Source: Thalassospira sp. MCCC 1A01148 (GTDB lineage Bacteria > Pseudomonadota > Alphaproteobacteria > Rhodospirillales > Thalassospiraceae). From it: a stretch of 64,000 bases of DNA. The notes below the pieces were generated by a model. The model was not told where the DNA came from, searched no databases, and saw nothing but the letters and a program-made list of their open reading frames with translations. This document shows, in pieces, positions 34,585-44,965 of this stretch. The translations under genes and the position numbers were made by a program. The first letter of the stretch is position 1. The number at the start of each line of letters is the position of its first letter. The DNA lies in contig NZ_LPVZ01000020.1 of NCBI RefSeq assembly GCF_001613795.1, forward strand, positions 992,001-1,056,000, written 5' to 3'.

Positions 34585-35289
34585 TCAGGAAACGTGTTTG
34601 CGCAGGATCTCCATCGCGGCATTGAGCTGCGTCATGCGCTGGTGGGAGCCATAATTGCTGTCGGGATGATGGATGGCTGCCAGAACGCGATATTTCGACC
34701 GGATCGCTCGCATATCGGGCCGGGCGCTTGGCGGAAAGCCCATGACGTGAAGCGCCTCGTTAAAGGTGGTGACGCCACGATCAAGCGGATCAAAGGCAAG
34801 GTTATCAACAATCTGACGGAGACGTTCGAGCTCTTCACGCGATTGCAGAAGTTCGACAGGTGGCTCTGCCTGACGTTTCTTAAGGGCACGGGCTTCTTCG
34901 AGGGCAGCGCGTTCAGCAGCCAATACATCTGACTTCTCGACGCGCATATTCACATCCCCCGCGTCGAAATCAATCGCCATTTGCAACGCCTTGCGCACGG
35001 TCACCACCGAAAAGCCCGGAGGCAGGCGCAATTGCAGGCGGGGTTTGCGCCGCCAGGGCCGCCCCTCGGCCGGGCCGGACTTCAGCACGATGGTTTCACG
35101 GTCCCCCTTGGGCGGATCGCCGGGGTCCTGATAGTCCTCAATCGCCTTTTCCGGAACGATCAGCATGACCGAGCGCGCCAGATCGGCGGCATTCACACCG
35201 CGCCGTTCTGCCAATTGCAGCACCGCGTCGCGGAAGATCGAGGAACAGGGAATGGTGTAGGACTGCTTGACGGTGGAAGAAGACGACAC
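34585..35289 (-). CDS. DnaJ-like protein with C-terminal J domain, GTG start
   Basis: A 234-residue protein. The N-terminal part (1-110) carries SSIFRDAVLQLAERRGVNAADLA and KPRLQLRLPPGFSVVTVRKAL, then a charged helical linker. The last 60 residues are a J domain (EALHVMGFPPSARPDMRAIR, then AIHHPDSN with the HPD that triggers DnaK ATPase). Classical DnaJ proteins have the domain at the N-terminus; a C-terminal position points to a specialised co-chaperone. The start codon is GTG with AAAGGGA eight bases upstream. Confidence 0.82.
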   Translation of the reverse strand: MSSSSTVKQSYTIPCSSIFRDAVLQLAERRGVNAADLARSVMLIVPEKAIEDYQDPGDPPKGDRETIVLKSGPAEGRPWRRKPRLQLRLPPGFSVVTVRKALQMAIDFDAGDVNMRVEKSDVLAAERAALEEARALKKRQAEPPVELLQSREELERLRQIVDNLAFDPLDRGVTTFNEALHVMGFPPSARPDMRAIRSKYRVLAAIHHPDSNYGSHQRMTQLNAAMEILRKHVS

Positions 35290-36318
35290 AGAACAATCCC
35301 TTTAAGGCATTGAATTATTTAATTAATTTAGCATAACCGAACATGAGAAACGCAAAAGAGCGCCCGATATTCAACAGCATAAGAAGGAAGTGTATCGACG
35401 GAGTCCGGCCCCTGCAACTGCATTTGCAGTCAAAATTGAATCGCTTCCGATTCATTCACAGGCCAATTTGCGACTCCCAGGAAACAAACGGGGTTCACTG
35501 AAAAATACCAAGCGTTTGATATAAAACATTTTTTGATGAATTACGTGTATTTCCTTGACGTCATACACCCGTTTTGACTGTTGCGGAGTTATCCACAGGT
35601 CGCAGATTACAGACACTCTTTGCGAATTCTGTTAAGTGATTGCAATAAAACATTATTTTCAAGTCGTTGTTGGGAAGAGGGTCCAATTCGTCGGCGGAGG
35701 CAAAACCGTCAAAAACTGAAATTGTCGTCGATCCCCTGTCAGAGCGTTCCCGTAAAACAACATATGCAGTTAACGTAAAGCCAGTTCGAAACATAACCGA
35801 AAGTAAATGAGGTGTTAATTTTACACCAAACCCCATGTTTTGGTCCCCAAATGGGGATTTTCAGGCAAGATTCACGGCGCACGCACCACCCGGAAGACAA
35901 CGCTAAATATATGATTTAATTGTATTATTCCTGTTTCAGGTGAGTGACACTGGTATCCTTACGGTCTGACCGGTAAATCGTTTCGAGTTGTTGACATTTT
36001 CTATCTACATATGCAGTTTTTTATTGGCCGCAAGCGGCATAATTGCGCTGATTTACGCACTTGCGAAATTTTATAACTTGCTGGAAACCGCATAACCCCT
36101 TGGAAACAGCCCATTTTACGCACAGCATTCAAATCGAGCGCAAGAAACGCTCGGCACGATGTGTGCCCGACCGTCTTGTGAGCAAACCTGTGGGTTATTA
36201 ACTGGAGACGTTTTGATTACAGGGGTGACGTGCCGGTTTTATGCCAACGTAACCGGATGGTGGCTTTCAGGAACCGATAACTGCCTGAATTGTCCGGCAG
36301 CCGCAGATCTTGGCCTTG
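35290..36318. other. AT-rich non-coding kilobase with a DnaA box
   Basis: No convincing gene lies here. The stretch holds an exact DnaA box TTATCCACA (35589-35597), two copies of ACATATGCAGTT (35760-35771 and 36007-36018), a palindrome ACTGCATTTGCAGT (35417-35430), a hairpin at 35831-35856, a CGAGCG/CGCTCG dyad (36135-36153) and AT-rich runs such as TGAATTATTTAATTAATTTA (35310 region). It could be a replication or partition site or an RNA locus; neither is shown. Confidence 0.45.
35589..35597 (+). promoter_or_regulatory. Exact DnaA box
   Basis: TTATCCACA matches the strong DnaA-binding consensus base for base, inside the AT-rich non-coding kilobase. A degenerate second site may be TGTGGGTTA at 36190. 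Confidence 0.5.
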
Positions 36319-37044
36319 TTAGCTGGCGTCTGATGTCTGCAGCAGATTGATCACATCTGGCAGGATACTTTTTACGATAACGTCCACGCCCTCGGCATTG
36401 GGGTGCATGCCGTCATCCTGATTAAGGCTGGGTTCTGCGGCAACGCCTTCAAGGAAAAACGGGTAAAGATCAACCTGATAGCGGCTGGCGAGATCAGGAT
36501 AGATGCTGTTGAATTCATTACCATACGCCGTTCCCATATTGGGCGGCGCCATCATGCCAGCCAGCAAGACATCGACATCCATGCCGCGCAGCTTCTCAAG
36601 GATTTCTGCCAGATTTTCCCGGGTCTGGGACGGCTCCATACCGCGCAGTGCATCATTGGCACCAAGTTCGAGCAAGACCGCGTCGGGCTTGTCAACCAGT
36701 GCCCAGTCAAGGCGCGCAAGACCCGCCGCCGTGGTATCGCCAGAGACGGAACTATTCACGACTTCCACATCATGACCTGCATCCTTCAGGGCCGCCTCAA
36801 GCTTGGGCGCGAAGCCATTTTCATGGGCCAGGCCGTAACCGGCCATCAGGCTGTCGCCAAACAATACAAGGGTTTTGGTCGCTTGATCGGTTTCCTGCGC
36901 CCGCGCTTCATCAGAAAATCCAGCCAGGGCAAAGACAGCAATGGCAAGGGCTGCGCATGCCTGCGTGGCAGATTTACGCAACTGTTTTGCCAACTTGTAC
37001 GTGAACTTGTTTACAGTGTGACCTTGCCCAAACACCGAATTCAT
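36319..37044 (-). CDS. tesA: Arylesterase/lysophospholipase, GDSL family
   Basis: A 241-residue exported SGNH hydrolase. A signal peptide covers about 1-45 (CAALAIAVFALAGFSDEARA). Block I is LVLFGDSLMAGYGL (catalytic Ser), block II NSSVSGDTTAAG (Gly), block III LGANDALRG (Asn), and block V DGMHPNAEG (Asp, His). It hydrolyses esters or thioesters in the periplasm. ATG 37044 follows AAGGTGAG; the longer GTG start (37056) overlaps that site. It diverges from ybbA-ybbP, the same arrangement as E. coli tesA-ybbAP. Confidence 0.93.
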   Translation of the reverse strand: MNSVFGQGHTVNKFTYKLAKQLRKSATQACAALAIAVFALAGFSDEARAQETDQATKTLVLFGDSLMAGYGLAHENGFAPKLEAALKDAGHDVEVVNSSVSGDTTAAGLARLDWALVDKPDAVLLELGANDALRGMEPSQTRENLAEILEKLRGMDVDVLLAGMMAPPNMGTAYGNEFNSIYPDLASRYQVDLYPFFLEGVAAEPSLNQDDGMHPNAEGVDVIVKSILPDVINLLQTSDAS

Positions 37045-37223
37045 TACAAATCTCACCTTAATATGCTGCGAACTTGCCCGAGCGGTTTCCGAACGTTTAC
37101 CCTTGATGAACGCAGACAGAAGTCGTTCAGATCAAAAGAAGTCTGAACCAGAAACGTCCTGATCCGTAAACCTATTTAGCCTGCTTTGCCGATCTTGCAA
37201 CGGACAACCCGATAGGACCCGAA

Positions 37224-37970
37224 ATGAGTGTGACCGAAACCACCACGATACCGGAACAAAATGTCGCCGCGTCTGGTGAAGCGCCAAAACAGACAATTGA
37301 TGTGCAAAACCTGAAGCTGCGGCTGCAAGGTCCGGCCGGGATTGTCGAGATCCTTAAAGGGGTTGATCTTTCGATTGGTGCAGGCGAGCGGGTATCGCTT
37401 GTCGGGCCGTCGGGGTCGGGCAAGACATCGCTTTTGATGGTTATTGCCGGACTGGAACAAGCCCAGGAAGGCGTTGTGAAGGTGTGTGGCAAGGACCTGC
37501 GCGCCCTTGATGAAGACGGGTTGGCCCTTTATCGCCGCCATCATGTCGGCATCGTGTTTCAGGACTTCCACCTGATCCCGACCATGAGCGCGCTGGAGAA
37601 CGTTGCGCTTCCGATGGAATTCGCCGGGCGCAAGGATGCCTTTGAAAAAGCGCGCGAAGAGTTGGAGCATGTCGGGCTGGGCCATCGCACCGATCACTAT
37701 CCGGGCCAGCTATCGGGCGGGGAGCAACAGCGCGTTGCGCTTGCACGTGCACTTGCCACCGACCCTGAGCTTTTGCTGGCCGACGAGCCAACCGGCAACC
37801 TTGATGGCACGACCGGTGAAACGATTATCGAACTGTTGTTTGATCTGACCAAGCGGCGCGGCTCGACCCTGCTTTTGATTACCCATGACCCTGCCCTTGC
37901 CAAGCGGTGCGACCGCACGGTGATGCTGCGCGACGGCGAAATCGTTTCGCATCTGGAATCGCAGTCATGA
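37224..37970 (+). CDS. ybbA: ABC transporter ATPase, YbbA/LolD type
   Basis: A 248-residue ATPase. It has Walker [17 protein letters not shown] (about 54-69), Q-loop [16 protein letters not shown], signature [16 protein letters not shown], and Walker [13 protein letters not shown], typical of MacB/LolD/YbbA. It pairs with the large permease that starts at 37967 (ATGA overlap). In E. coli YbbAP acts with TesA in lipid-related or fatty-acid metabolism of uncertain detail. The 167-base divergent region with tesA presumably holds both promoters. Confidence 0.93.
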   Translation: MSVTETTTIPEQNVAASGEAPKQTIDVQNLKLRLQGPAGIVEILKGVDLSIGAGERVSLVGPSGSGKTSLLMVIAGLEQAQEGVVKVCGKDLRALDEDGLALYRRHHVGIVFQDFHLIPTMSALENVALPMEFAGRKDAFEKAREELEHVGLGHRTDHYPGQLSGGEQQRVALARALATDPELLLADEPTGNLDGTTGETIIELLFDLTKRRGSTLLLITHDPALAKRCDRTVMLRDGEIVSHLESQS

Positions 37971-40525
37971 ATACATCTGTTTCCCCCACTGACGGTGCGG
38001 ACCGCCTATGGTCCATTGCCTGGCGGGTCTGTCGGCGCGAATTGCGCGGCGGGTTATCAGGTTTTCGTATTTTTCTGGCTTGTCTGGCGCTTGGCGTCGG
38101 GTCGATTGCGGCTGTCGGAAACGTTTCGGAATCCGTTCTATCGGCACTGGAGCGTGACGGGCGGAAGCTTTTGGGCGGCGATGTTGAACTGCGCCTGACC
38201 CATCAGGAAGCGACCGGTGATCAGATCGAGTGGCTGCGCGCAAACACCGAACGTGTTGCCGAACTGGCCACCATGCGCACCACGGCCTATGGCCCGGACC
38301 AGCGCCGGTTGGTGGAGCTTAAGGCGGTTGATGATGCCTATCCGCTGTTTGGCGCGATGGAGCTTGCCGACGGGGTTGCCTTTGACGGGATCCTTGAACA
38401 AAAGGATGGCGTTTGGGGGGCTGTGACCGAGGCAGGCTTGCTTGAACGGCTTCGGATCGATGTCGGTGACACGGTCGCGCTTGGCGATATTGATGTTCAA
38501 ATTCGTGGTGTGATCAAGACCGAGCCTGACAAGGCCGTTGGCTTTTTCAATTTTGGTCCGCGCCTGATGGTCTCGATGGACGGGTTGATGGAGACCGGGC
38601 TGGTGCAGCCGGGCAGTCTGATCCGCTATTATTACGCTTTGGATATCAATGATAATGAAACCCCGACCGCCTTTCGCGAACGGCTTGAAGAGCGGTTCGA
38701 AGAGGCAGGCTGGCGCATTCGCGATACGGCCAATGCCAACCCCGGCCTGAAACGCTTTATCGAGCGCCTGACCCTGTTCCTGACCCTTGTTGGTCTTTCG
38801 GCCCTTTTGGTCGGGGGTATTGGTGTGGCCAATGCCGTGCGCAGCCATATCGAAAGCAAAACATCCGTTATTGCCACACTTAAATCCATCGGCGCATCGC
38901 ATGCGCTGGTGCTTCGGATTTACTTCCTGCAGATCCTTGTTCTGGCCCTGATCGGGATTGCCATCGGGCTTCTGATCGGCGCGGTGACACCGGCATTGAT
39001 TGCGCCGGCCCTTGCCGGGCGGCTGCCAATTGATGTGACGCTGGGCCCGGCATTGCCATCGCTGATCATTGCCACCAGCTTTGGTGTGCTGACCACTTTG
39101 GTCTTTGCCCTGCCGTCCTTGTTGCGCGCACGCGAAATCCCGGCGGCACGATTGTTCCGTGCCAGTGCCGGACTGTTTAGCGGCAGTCCTGTACGCAAGC
39201 GTGACCTGCCCTATATCGGTGTGCCGTTGGTGCTGTTGCTGATCCTGACGGTGCTGACTGCGACCGACAAGGCGATTGCGCTTGGCTTTATTGGCGGTTC
39301 GGCGGCGGCGGTGGTGATTTTCACCTTCGCCGGGCGCGGTATCGTATCCCTTTCGAAACGTTTAATTACGGGACGCAGTGCCTTTTCCAGACTGGCGCTT
39401 GCCAACCTTCACCGTCCGGGGGCAAGCACCGTACCCGTCGCGCTATCGCTTGGGTTGGGTCTGACACTGCTGGTGACGATTTCGGGGATCGAGGGCAACC
39501 TTGATAACGAGATCAACGAGAACCTGCCGGACTCTGCCCCGGCCTTCTTCTTCCTGGATATTCGCCCCGATCAGATCGACCAGTTCCGCGATCAGCTTCT
39601 GGCACAGGATAATGTTTCGGATATCGAACAAACTCCGATGCTGCGCGGTCGTGTGACGGCGGTTGATGGCGTTAATTCCAACGATGTCGGACCAGGTGAT
39701 GATCGCTGGTTCCTGCGCGGTGATCGCGGGTTGACCTTTGCCGCAACCGCACCGCCTGAAACCAAACTGGTGCGCGGTGAATGGTGGTCAGCTGATTACA
39801 ATGATGCGTCAAAGCCGCTGGTGTCGATCAGTGCGGATATCGGTCGCGCGTTTGACCTTGAGCCGGGCGACACCCTGACCATCAATGTGCTGGGTCGCGA
39901 CATCACCGCCGAGATCGCCAATTGGCGCGAGATCGAATGGCAAAGCCTTCGTATGAATTTCGCGATGGTGTTCTCACCGGGTCTAATCGACAAGGCGCCC
40001 TATAGCCTGATCGCCACCGCCCATATGCCGCGCGAAATGGAAGAACCGGTCGATCGCATGATCGGTATGGACTTCCCGAATGTCTCAGCCATTCGCGTGC
40101 GTGAGGCGCTTGAGGCCGCCAATGCCATTCTGGCCGGGATCGGCACCGCCCTTAATGCGACCAGCATGATTGCGATTGTCGCTGGCGTGCTTGTCCTTGG
40201 CGGGGCAGTTGCGGCAGGTCGCCGCAAGCGGATCTATGACGCGGTAGTGCTCAAGACACTGGGCGCGACACGTTCAAACATTCTTTATGCCTATGCGCTG
40301 GAATACGGGATCCTTGGTCTTGCCACCGGTGTGATTGCGGCCTTTGTCGGGTCGGTTGCGGCCTGGTCGGTGCTGGTGCTGATCATGGAGGCTAACTGGG
40401 TGCTGTTGCCGATGACCATTATCGGACCGATTGCGATTGGCCTGTTTGCCACGCTGGCAGCCGGTTTTGTCGGCACATGGCAGGCTCTGCGCAGTCCGGC
40501 AGCGCCGTTGTTACGCAACGAATAG
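37967..40525 (+). CDS. ybbP: Large FtsX-type ABC permease
   Basis: An 852-residue permease of the YbbP type. It has an N-terminal helix ([18 protein letters not shown]), then an extracytoplasmic domain to about 250, then FtsX repeats near 265-480 and 720-840. [20 protein letters not shown] and [20 protein letters not shown] are FtsX signatures. About 10 membrane segments are predicted. It works with YbbA and likely exports or moves lipid-like or hydrophobic cargo. The ATG overlaps the ybbA stop; an earlier in-frame start (37907) lies inside ybbA and is rejected. Confidence 0.93.
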   Translation: MNTSVSPTDGADRLWSIAWRVCRRELRGGLSGFRIFLACLALGVGSIAAVGNVSESVLSALERDGRKLLGGDVELRLTHQEATGDQIEWLRANTERVAELATMRTTAYGPDQRRLVELKAVDDAYPLFGAMELADGVAFDGILEQKDGVWGAVTEAGLLERLRIDVGDTVALGDIDVQIRGVIKTEPDKAVGFFNFGPRLMVSMDGLMETGLVQPGSLIRYYYALDINDNETPTAFRERLEERFEEAGWRIRDTANANPGLKRFIERLTLFLTLVGLSALLVGGIGVANAVRSHIESKTSVIATLKSIGASHALVLRIYFLQILVLALIGIAIGLLIGAVTPALIAPALAGRLPIDVTLGPALPSLIIATSFGVLTTLVFALPSLLRAREIPAARLFRASAGLFSGSPVRKRDLPYIGVPLVLLLILTVLTATDKAIALGFIGGSAAAVVIFTFAGRGIVSLSKRLITGRSAFSRLALANLHRPGASTVPVALSLGLGLTLLVTISGIEGNLDNEINENLPDSAPAFFFLDIRPDQIDQFRDQLLAQDNVSDIEQTPMLRGRVTAVDGVNSNDVGPGDDRWFLRGDRGLTFAATAPPETKLVRGEWWSADYNDASKPLVSISADIGRAFDLEPGDTLTINVLGRDITAEIANWREIEWQSLRMNFAMVFSPGLIDKAPYSLIATAHMPREMEEPVDRMIGMDFPNVSAIRVREALEAANAILAGIGTALNATSMIAIVAGVLVLGGAVAAGRRKRIYDAVVLKTLGATRSNILYAYALEYGILGLATGVIAAFVGSVAAWSVLVLIMEANWVLLPMTIIGPIAIGLFATLAAGFVGTWQALRSPAAPLLRNE

Positions 40526-40553
40526 CCAACAGGCGCAGATGACCTTAAACACG

Positions 40554-40588
40554 CAAGGCCGGATCCAGAAAGACCCGGCCTTGTTTTA
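40554..40588. terminator. Terminator between ybbP and the acyl-CoA synthetase
   Basis: CAAGGCCGG (40554-40562) pairs with CCGGCCTTG (40575-40583) around a 12-base loop, followed by TTTT. It can serve ybbP; the convergent gene stops at 40631. Confidence 0.75.
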
Positions 40589-40630
40589 TACAAAACCGTT
40601 TTGGGAACGATTTGAAATCCGGGCACGATA

Positions 40631-42247
40631 TCAGGTGATGTCGCGCAAGGCCCGCCGCACGACCTTGCCGGTGGTTGTCATTGGCAATTGGTCAAGGAAG
40701 GCGATCTCGCGCGGGTATTCGTGTGCGGCCAATCGGGTTTTGACGAAGTTCTTGATTTCGCTTTCAAGCTCCGGACTTTCGGCGAAACCATCGGCCAATA
40801 CGACAAAGGCCTTTACGATCTGGCCCCGCTGATCATCGGGCTTGCCGATCACACCGGCCATGCGCACGGCAGGATGGGCAATCAGACAGTCTTCAATTTC
40901 CCCCGGCCCGATACGATACCCGGCCGAACTGATGACATCATCATCGCGCCCGACAAAGCGGATGTACCCATCTGCATCGACACTGCCCATGTCCCCGGTC
41001 AGAAGCCATTCACCAACAAACTTGTCGCGGGTGGCTTCGGGATTGCGCCAGTATTCGAGGAACATCACCGGATCAGGCGCACGCACGGCAATGCGGCCCA
41101 TTTCACCGGGTTCAAGCACCGTTCCCCCCAGATCAATCACCGCAACATCATGACCGGGCACCGGACGGCCCATAACACCGGGTTTTGAGTCCATGATCGA
41201 CTGACAGGAACTAACCACCATGTTGCATTCGGTCTGGCCATAAAACTCGTTGATGGTGACATCAAACACCCGACGCCCCCAATCAAGTAATTCCGCACCC
41301 AATGTTTCACCACCGCTTGCAATAGAGCGGAGTTTGAAATTGAACCTTTGCGCCAGCTCGTCGCCCGCGGCCCGCATCATCTTGAGCGCGGTCGGTGGCA
41401 GGAAAGTATTACGCACACCATATTCCGCCATCAGGCGAAAGGCATCCTCGGGCGTGAATTTTTCAAACCGGTGGGCAACAACAGGCACGCCGTGATGCCA
41501 GGCGGGCAACAGGACATCCAAAAGCCCGCCAATCCACGCCCAATCAGCCGGGGTCCACATGACATCCCCGTCTTCGGGGAAGAAATCATGTGACATTTCA
41601 ACACCGGGCAAATGTCCCAGCAACACACGGTGCGCATGCAAAGCACCCTTTGGCTGACCGGTGGTGCCCGATGTGTAGATGATCAGCGCCGGTTCATCGG
41701 CACGGGTGTTGACCGGTTCGAAATCGTCACTGGCTTCTGATGACAGGGCCTTGAAATCAAAACAGTTGTCTGGCGCCCCATCGATCACATAGACATATTC
41801 AAGTGCGGGCAAAAGATCGCGAATTTCAGCGATCTTGGCGGCCCCTTCCTTGTCGGTCACCAGTACCTTGGCGGCACAGTTCCCCAGACGATATTCGAGC
41901 GCATCCACCCCAAACAGGGTAAAGAGCGGCACGGCAATACCGCCCATTTTATAAGTCGCAACATGGGCGATCGCCGTTTCCGGACTTTGTGGCAACAGGA
42001 TCCCGACCCGGTCGCCACGCCGTATGCCATGACGGCGCATGACATTGGCAAAGCGGTTTGACAGGCGTTTGATCTGTGAAAATGTATAGTCACGGCGCGT
42101 GCCATCACGCCTGCGATGCATCAATGCCAAACGATCCGGGTCGTCCGCCCATTTGTCGCAGACATCAACGCCGATATTGAAGTGGGTCGGCACGTCCCAG
42201 GCAAAACTTGAACGCACCGAAGCATAGTCAGAACGACTGCCCAGCAT
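40631..42247 (-). CDS. Acyl-CoA synthetase, AMP-forming (medium-chain/MACS type)
   Basis: A 538-residue member of the ANL family. The adenylation P-loop IIYTSGTTGQPKGALHAHR lies at about 178-196. The A5-type motif NEFYGQTECN, the TGD in LLTGDMGSVD, and YRIGPGEIE in the hinge follow. A catalytic Lys sits in MTTTGKVVRRALRD near the C-terminus. It activates a carboxylic acid, probably medium-chain or branched, to the CoA thioester. ATG 42247 is set by a GGGAGGA site; the frame is open to 42472 but that part overlaps the next gene and is not family-like. Confidence 0.92.
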   Translation of the reverse strand: MLGSRSDYASVRSSFAWDVPTHFNIGVDVCDKWADDPDRLALMHRRRDGTRRDYTFSQIKRLSNRFANVMRRHGIRRGDRVGILLPQSPETAIAHVATYKMGGIAVPLFTLFGVDALEYRLGNCAAKVLVTDKEGAAKIAEIRDLLPALEYVYVIDGAPDNCFDFKALSSEASDDFEPVNTRADEPALIIYTSGTTGQPKGALHAHRVLLGHLPGVEMSHDFFPEDGDVMWTPADWAWIGGLLDVLLPAWHHGVPVVAHRFEKFTPEDAFRLMAEYGVRNTFLPPTALKMMRAAGDELAQRFNFKLRSIASGGETLGAELLDWGRRVFDVTINEFYGQTECNMVVSSCQSIMDSKPGVMGRPVPGHDVAVIDLGGTVLEPGEMGRIAVRAPDPVMFLEYWRNPEATRDKFVGEWLLTGDMGSVDADGYIRFVGRDDDVISSAGYRIGPGEIEDCLIAHPAVRMAGVIGKPDDQRGQIVKAFVVLADGFAESPELESEIKNFVKTRLAAHEYPREIAFLDQLPMTTTGKVVRRALRDIT

Positions 42248-42356
42248 ATTTCCTCCCTGAATTCGCCGCTGTTCTTTGTTTTTGGGTGCGGCAAATGTTG
42301 CGATGCATGCTAGTGGCAATCGTGGAAAATTGGAAGGTCTCTCTGTTCGTGATCGG

Positions 42357-43952
42357 TTAGCTGCCCGGATCAAGCAGAAAGGTAAAGTTGGCAACCTGTC
42401 CGGCGTCACTTGTTGCGCGGGCATGGCATCCCAAACAGGTGGCATCCGGTTGATCCTGCATGAAGCTTTCAAGCGTGCTGTTGGTCAGAAAACGCGGCAC
42501 TTCACCAATACCAAACGGTGCACCGCCGGGATTTCCGATCCATTGCGTACCCAGCAGCATGTAATTTGCCCAGACGGTGCCCGAAAGTTTGCCCTGCCAA
42601 ACAAAGTTGCTTTCCGCCGTGCCGGAAAACAGCCGCCAGCAGCGCACGATTTCCGGGGGCAAGGGCCTATCCCCCGATGACAGGCGGGCATATGGCGCAT
42701 GGTCGGCCCATTTCAGGGTTTCAGAGATTGGCTGGTTGGCGGGGCTGCCGACCGCCCCCATCCCGCCGTAAAAGGCGTATTGCTGATCCACTGGCCCCGG
42801 TGACAGGCATCCGTTTTCAAACGGTTCCTTGGTGATGATGCTGTTGGGACGGAGCGCATTTGTGGCCAGGGGAACATTATCGACATGCTCGAAACTCGAC
42901 CAGATCCAGCGATCCCCATTGCCGCTGGCAACCCGTTGCACAAGATGCAGGCCAACCAGCCCGACCGTGACATCAAGGCATGTCGCCTGCCCGTCCAGCA
43001 TCTGGTCACTGCCAAGCGATATCCGCGCCGGGCGGGTGAAGTAGCGCGCATTTTCTGCCGCATTGTCGGGGGACAGAATGCGCCATGCGAACTTTAACAG
43101 TTGCGCGCCCATCACACCGGGCGCCGATGGCGGAATTGCCGAATCAGGCTTTTGCACCCCATCGCCATTGGCGATGGTGGCCTTAACCTTGCTTTCGGCA
43201 CCCGCCGTCAAATGCCCGGTCGGGAAATCAATGAACTGTCCGGTATTGGCAAATCGCGCACGCCCGGCCTTTGATTGCAGGTTGTTGGCAATGATGTAGT
43301 CAGCGGCCACCGGATTGATGCGTGTTTCAAACAGAACAAAGTTACCTGCCTGATCAATCAGCGTATCTCCGGTCGATTGCAGGTAGCTTGCCAGCAACAG
43401 ATGCCCGTCTGGCAGATCATCCCTGCATGCTGGATTGGGATAGGCCAGCTCGGCAAACAGATCACGCCGTGTCGGGAATGTTTCCCAGTAGGTTTTCTGG
43501 CCCGGGTACTCAAGTGGGCTCATCAGCGCTGTGAAGGCCTGCCACGAGAATCGATCAAACGGGCGTTGAGCATGATAAGCCAGAAATCGATAAACGAAGC
43601 TGGCATCAAATTCCGGCACATCAACCGGGGCAACAGCGCACGGGGCATCACCATTGCCATCGGCACAAAATTCCGATCCGTCATAAACATCGGTAAAGAC
43701 CGGAATGTCACCATCACCCGGCGCACGTTGAAGGTTGGCATTTTGCGCCTTCACATCCAAGGCAACAGCACCAAAAAGCCCCGCGATCAGCCCGCCGGTT
43801 ACCAGTGCACGCCAAAACACCCGGACCGGGTTTGACAGCGACATATGGTTTGCGGCGCGAAATGACATGGGGTCGGGCCTGTATGCGTTGAGTGGATTTT
43901 TTGCGAGTCCCGCAAGCGTCATCATAGACCCGTTTACAAAACCTGTCGTCAT
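42357..43952 (-). CDS. Exported protein with one C-terminal CXXCH haem site
   Basis: A protein of up to 531 residues (start uncertain; in-frame ATGs also at 43868 and 43844, none with a good ribosome site). A signal peptide is clear around ALVTGGLIAGLFGAVALDVKA. A single c-type haem motif, CLGCHARA, lies near the C-terminus (about 508-515) in ATCLGCHARATSDAG. The N-terminal 450 residues show no fold I recognise; Trp/Tyr-rich stretches such as FDRFSWQAFTALMSP recur in similar proteins annotated as cytochrome c family. Probably periplasmic. The partner and reaction are unknown. Confidence 0.72.
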   Translation of the reverse strand: MTTGFVNGSMMTLAGLAKNPLNAYRPDPMSFRAANHMSLSNPVRVFWRALVTGGLIAGLFGAVALDVKAQNANLQRAPGDGDIPVFTDVYDGSEFCADGNGDAPCAVAPVDVPEFDASFVYRFLAYHAQRPFDRFSWQAFTALMSPLEYPGQKTYWETFPTRRDLFAELAYPNPACRDDLPDGHLLLASYLQSTGDTLIDQAGNFVLFETRINPVAADYIIANNLQSKAGRARFANTGQFIDFPTGHLTAGAESKVKATIANGDGVQKPDSAIPPSAPGVMGAQLLKFAWRILSPDNAAENARYFTRPARISLGSDQMLDGQATCLDVTVGLVGLHLVQRVASGNGDRWIWSSFEHVDNVPLATNALRPNSIITKEPFENGCLSPGPVDQQYAFYGGMGAVGSPANQPISETLKWADHAPYARLSSGDRPLPPEIVRCWRLFSGTAESNFVWQGKLSGTVWANYMLLGTQWIGNPGGAPFGIGEVPRFLTNSTLESFMQDQPDATCLGCHARATSDAGQVANFTFLLDPGS

Positions 43953-44125
43953 CGGGTGATTTCACGATAGCGTCATATCGAAGGTGAACAAGTTCACATC
44001 TGATGGCGACCTATTGGCACCCGATCAGGCAAACCGTTGCTTTTCACGGAAATCCTGCCATATTTTGATCATCGCAGAATTGTATACCTATGTTCTGCTC
44101 ACAATTGGATCAAAGAGGGATTTCA

Positions 44126-44845
44126 ATGGCTTTTGAAACGCGTCAACGCGGCTATGACGTCTCGGTTGGCCGGTCGGCGGCCGAGATCGATGAAGGTCTC
44201 CGCGCCTATATGCTGCGTGTCTACAACTACATGGCATCTGCACTTGCCTTGACCGGTATCGTGGCAATGGCTGTGTCGACCAGCCCGACCCTGATGCAGG
44301 CTATTTTCGGCACTGGGCTGCACTGGATTGTCATGCTGGCCCCGATCGGGCTTGTCGTCTTCCTGAGCGCACGCATCCACAAGATGAGCTTTGGTGCTGC
44401 ACAGGCGACATTCTGGATCTATGCCGCAATGATGGGTCTGTCCCTTGCGTCGATCTTCCTGGTTTATACCGGTGAGTCGATTGCACGTACCTTCTTCATC
44501 ACCGCGGGTACCTTTGGTGCGATGAGCCTGTTTGGCTACACCACCAAGAAAGACCTTTCGGGCTGGGGCAGCTTCCTGTTCATGGGCCTGATCGGTATCA
44601 TCATCGCGATGGTGGTGAATATCTTCCTTGCAAGCACGATGCTGCAGTTCGTCATTTCGGCGGCTGGTGTTCTGATCTTCACGGGCCTTACCGCCTATGA
44701 CACCCAGCGCATCAAGGAAGAGTATCACGAACATGACGATGCAACGACCGCAGGCAAAAAAGCCCTGTTTGGTGCGCTGCGTCTGTATCTCGACTTCGTG
44801 AACCTGTTCATCATGCTGCTGCACTTCTTCGGTAACCGCGAATAG
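44126..44845 (+). CDS. Bax inhibitor-1/YccA family membrane protein
   Basis: A 239-residue protein with seven predicted helices. It starts with a roughly 35-residue cytoplasmic tail, then YMASALALTGIVAMAVST. The C-terminal helices include FTGLTAYDTQRIKEEYHEHD, whose Y-D-x-Q is a family landmark. Bacterial homologues (YccA, YbhL) modulate FtsH or act as pH-sensitive calcium leak channels; which applies here is unknown. ATG 44126 follows AGAGGGA; the frame is open to 44090. It ends in a strong terminator (44881). Confidence 0.95.
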   Translation: MAFETRQRGYDVSVGRSAAEIDEGLRAYMLRVYNYMASALALTGIVAMAVSTSPTLMQAIFGTGLHWIVMLAPIGLVVFLSARIHKMSFGAAQATFWIYAAMMGLSLASIFLVYTGESIARTFFITAGTFGAMSLFGYTTKKDLSGWGSFLFMGLIGIIIAMVVNIFLASTMLQFVISAAGVLIFTGLTAYDTQRIKEEYHEHDDATTAGKKALFGALRLYLDFVNLFIMLLHFFGNRE

Positions 44846-44880
44846 AAGTCATCCGGCTAGAACATCACGCTTCGCAGTCA

Positions 44881-44915
44881 AAACCCCGCAGCCTTGCGCT
44901 GCGGGGTTTCTTTTT
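44881..44915 (+). terminator. Strong rho-independent terminator
   Basis: A perfect 12-base stem AAACCCCGCAGC / GCTGCGGGGTTT has a five-base loop followed by CTTTTT, 36 bases after the Bax-inhibitor stop. Confidence 0.92.
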
Positions 44916-44965
44916 GTCGAACTGCCGGATGAATGAAGCAGGTCCTTGCCCGAAGTAAAAACACA

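Noticed and set aside
35561-35836. 91-codon minus-strand open frame in the AT-rich gap
   Set aside because: No ribosome site, odd composition and no domain pattern; it would cover the DnaA box and the 12-base repeat.
35831-35856. Hairpin CCCCA...TGGGG as a terminator
   Set aside because: Only five plus five pairs with a bulge and four T; no gene ends just upstream. Kept as part of the non-coding gap.
36159-36350. 63-codon plus-strand open frame before tesA
   Set aside because: Cys/Trp-rich random-looking translation that runs into the tesA gene on the other strand.
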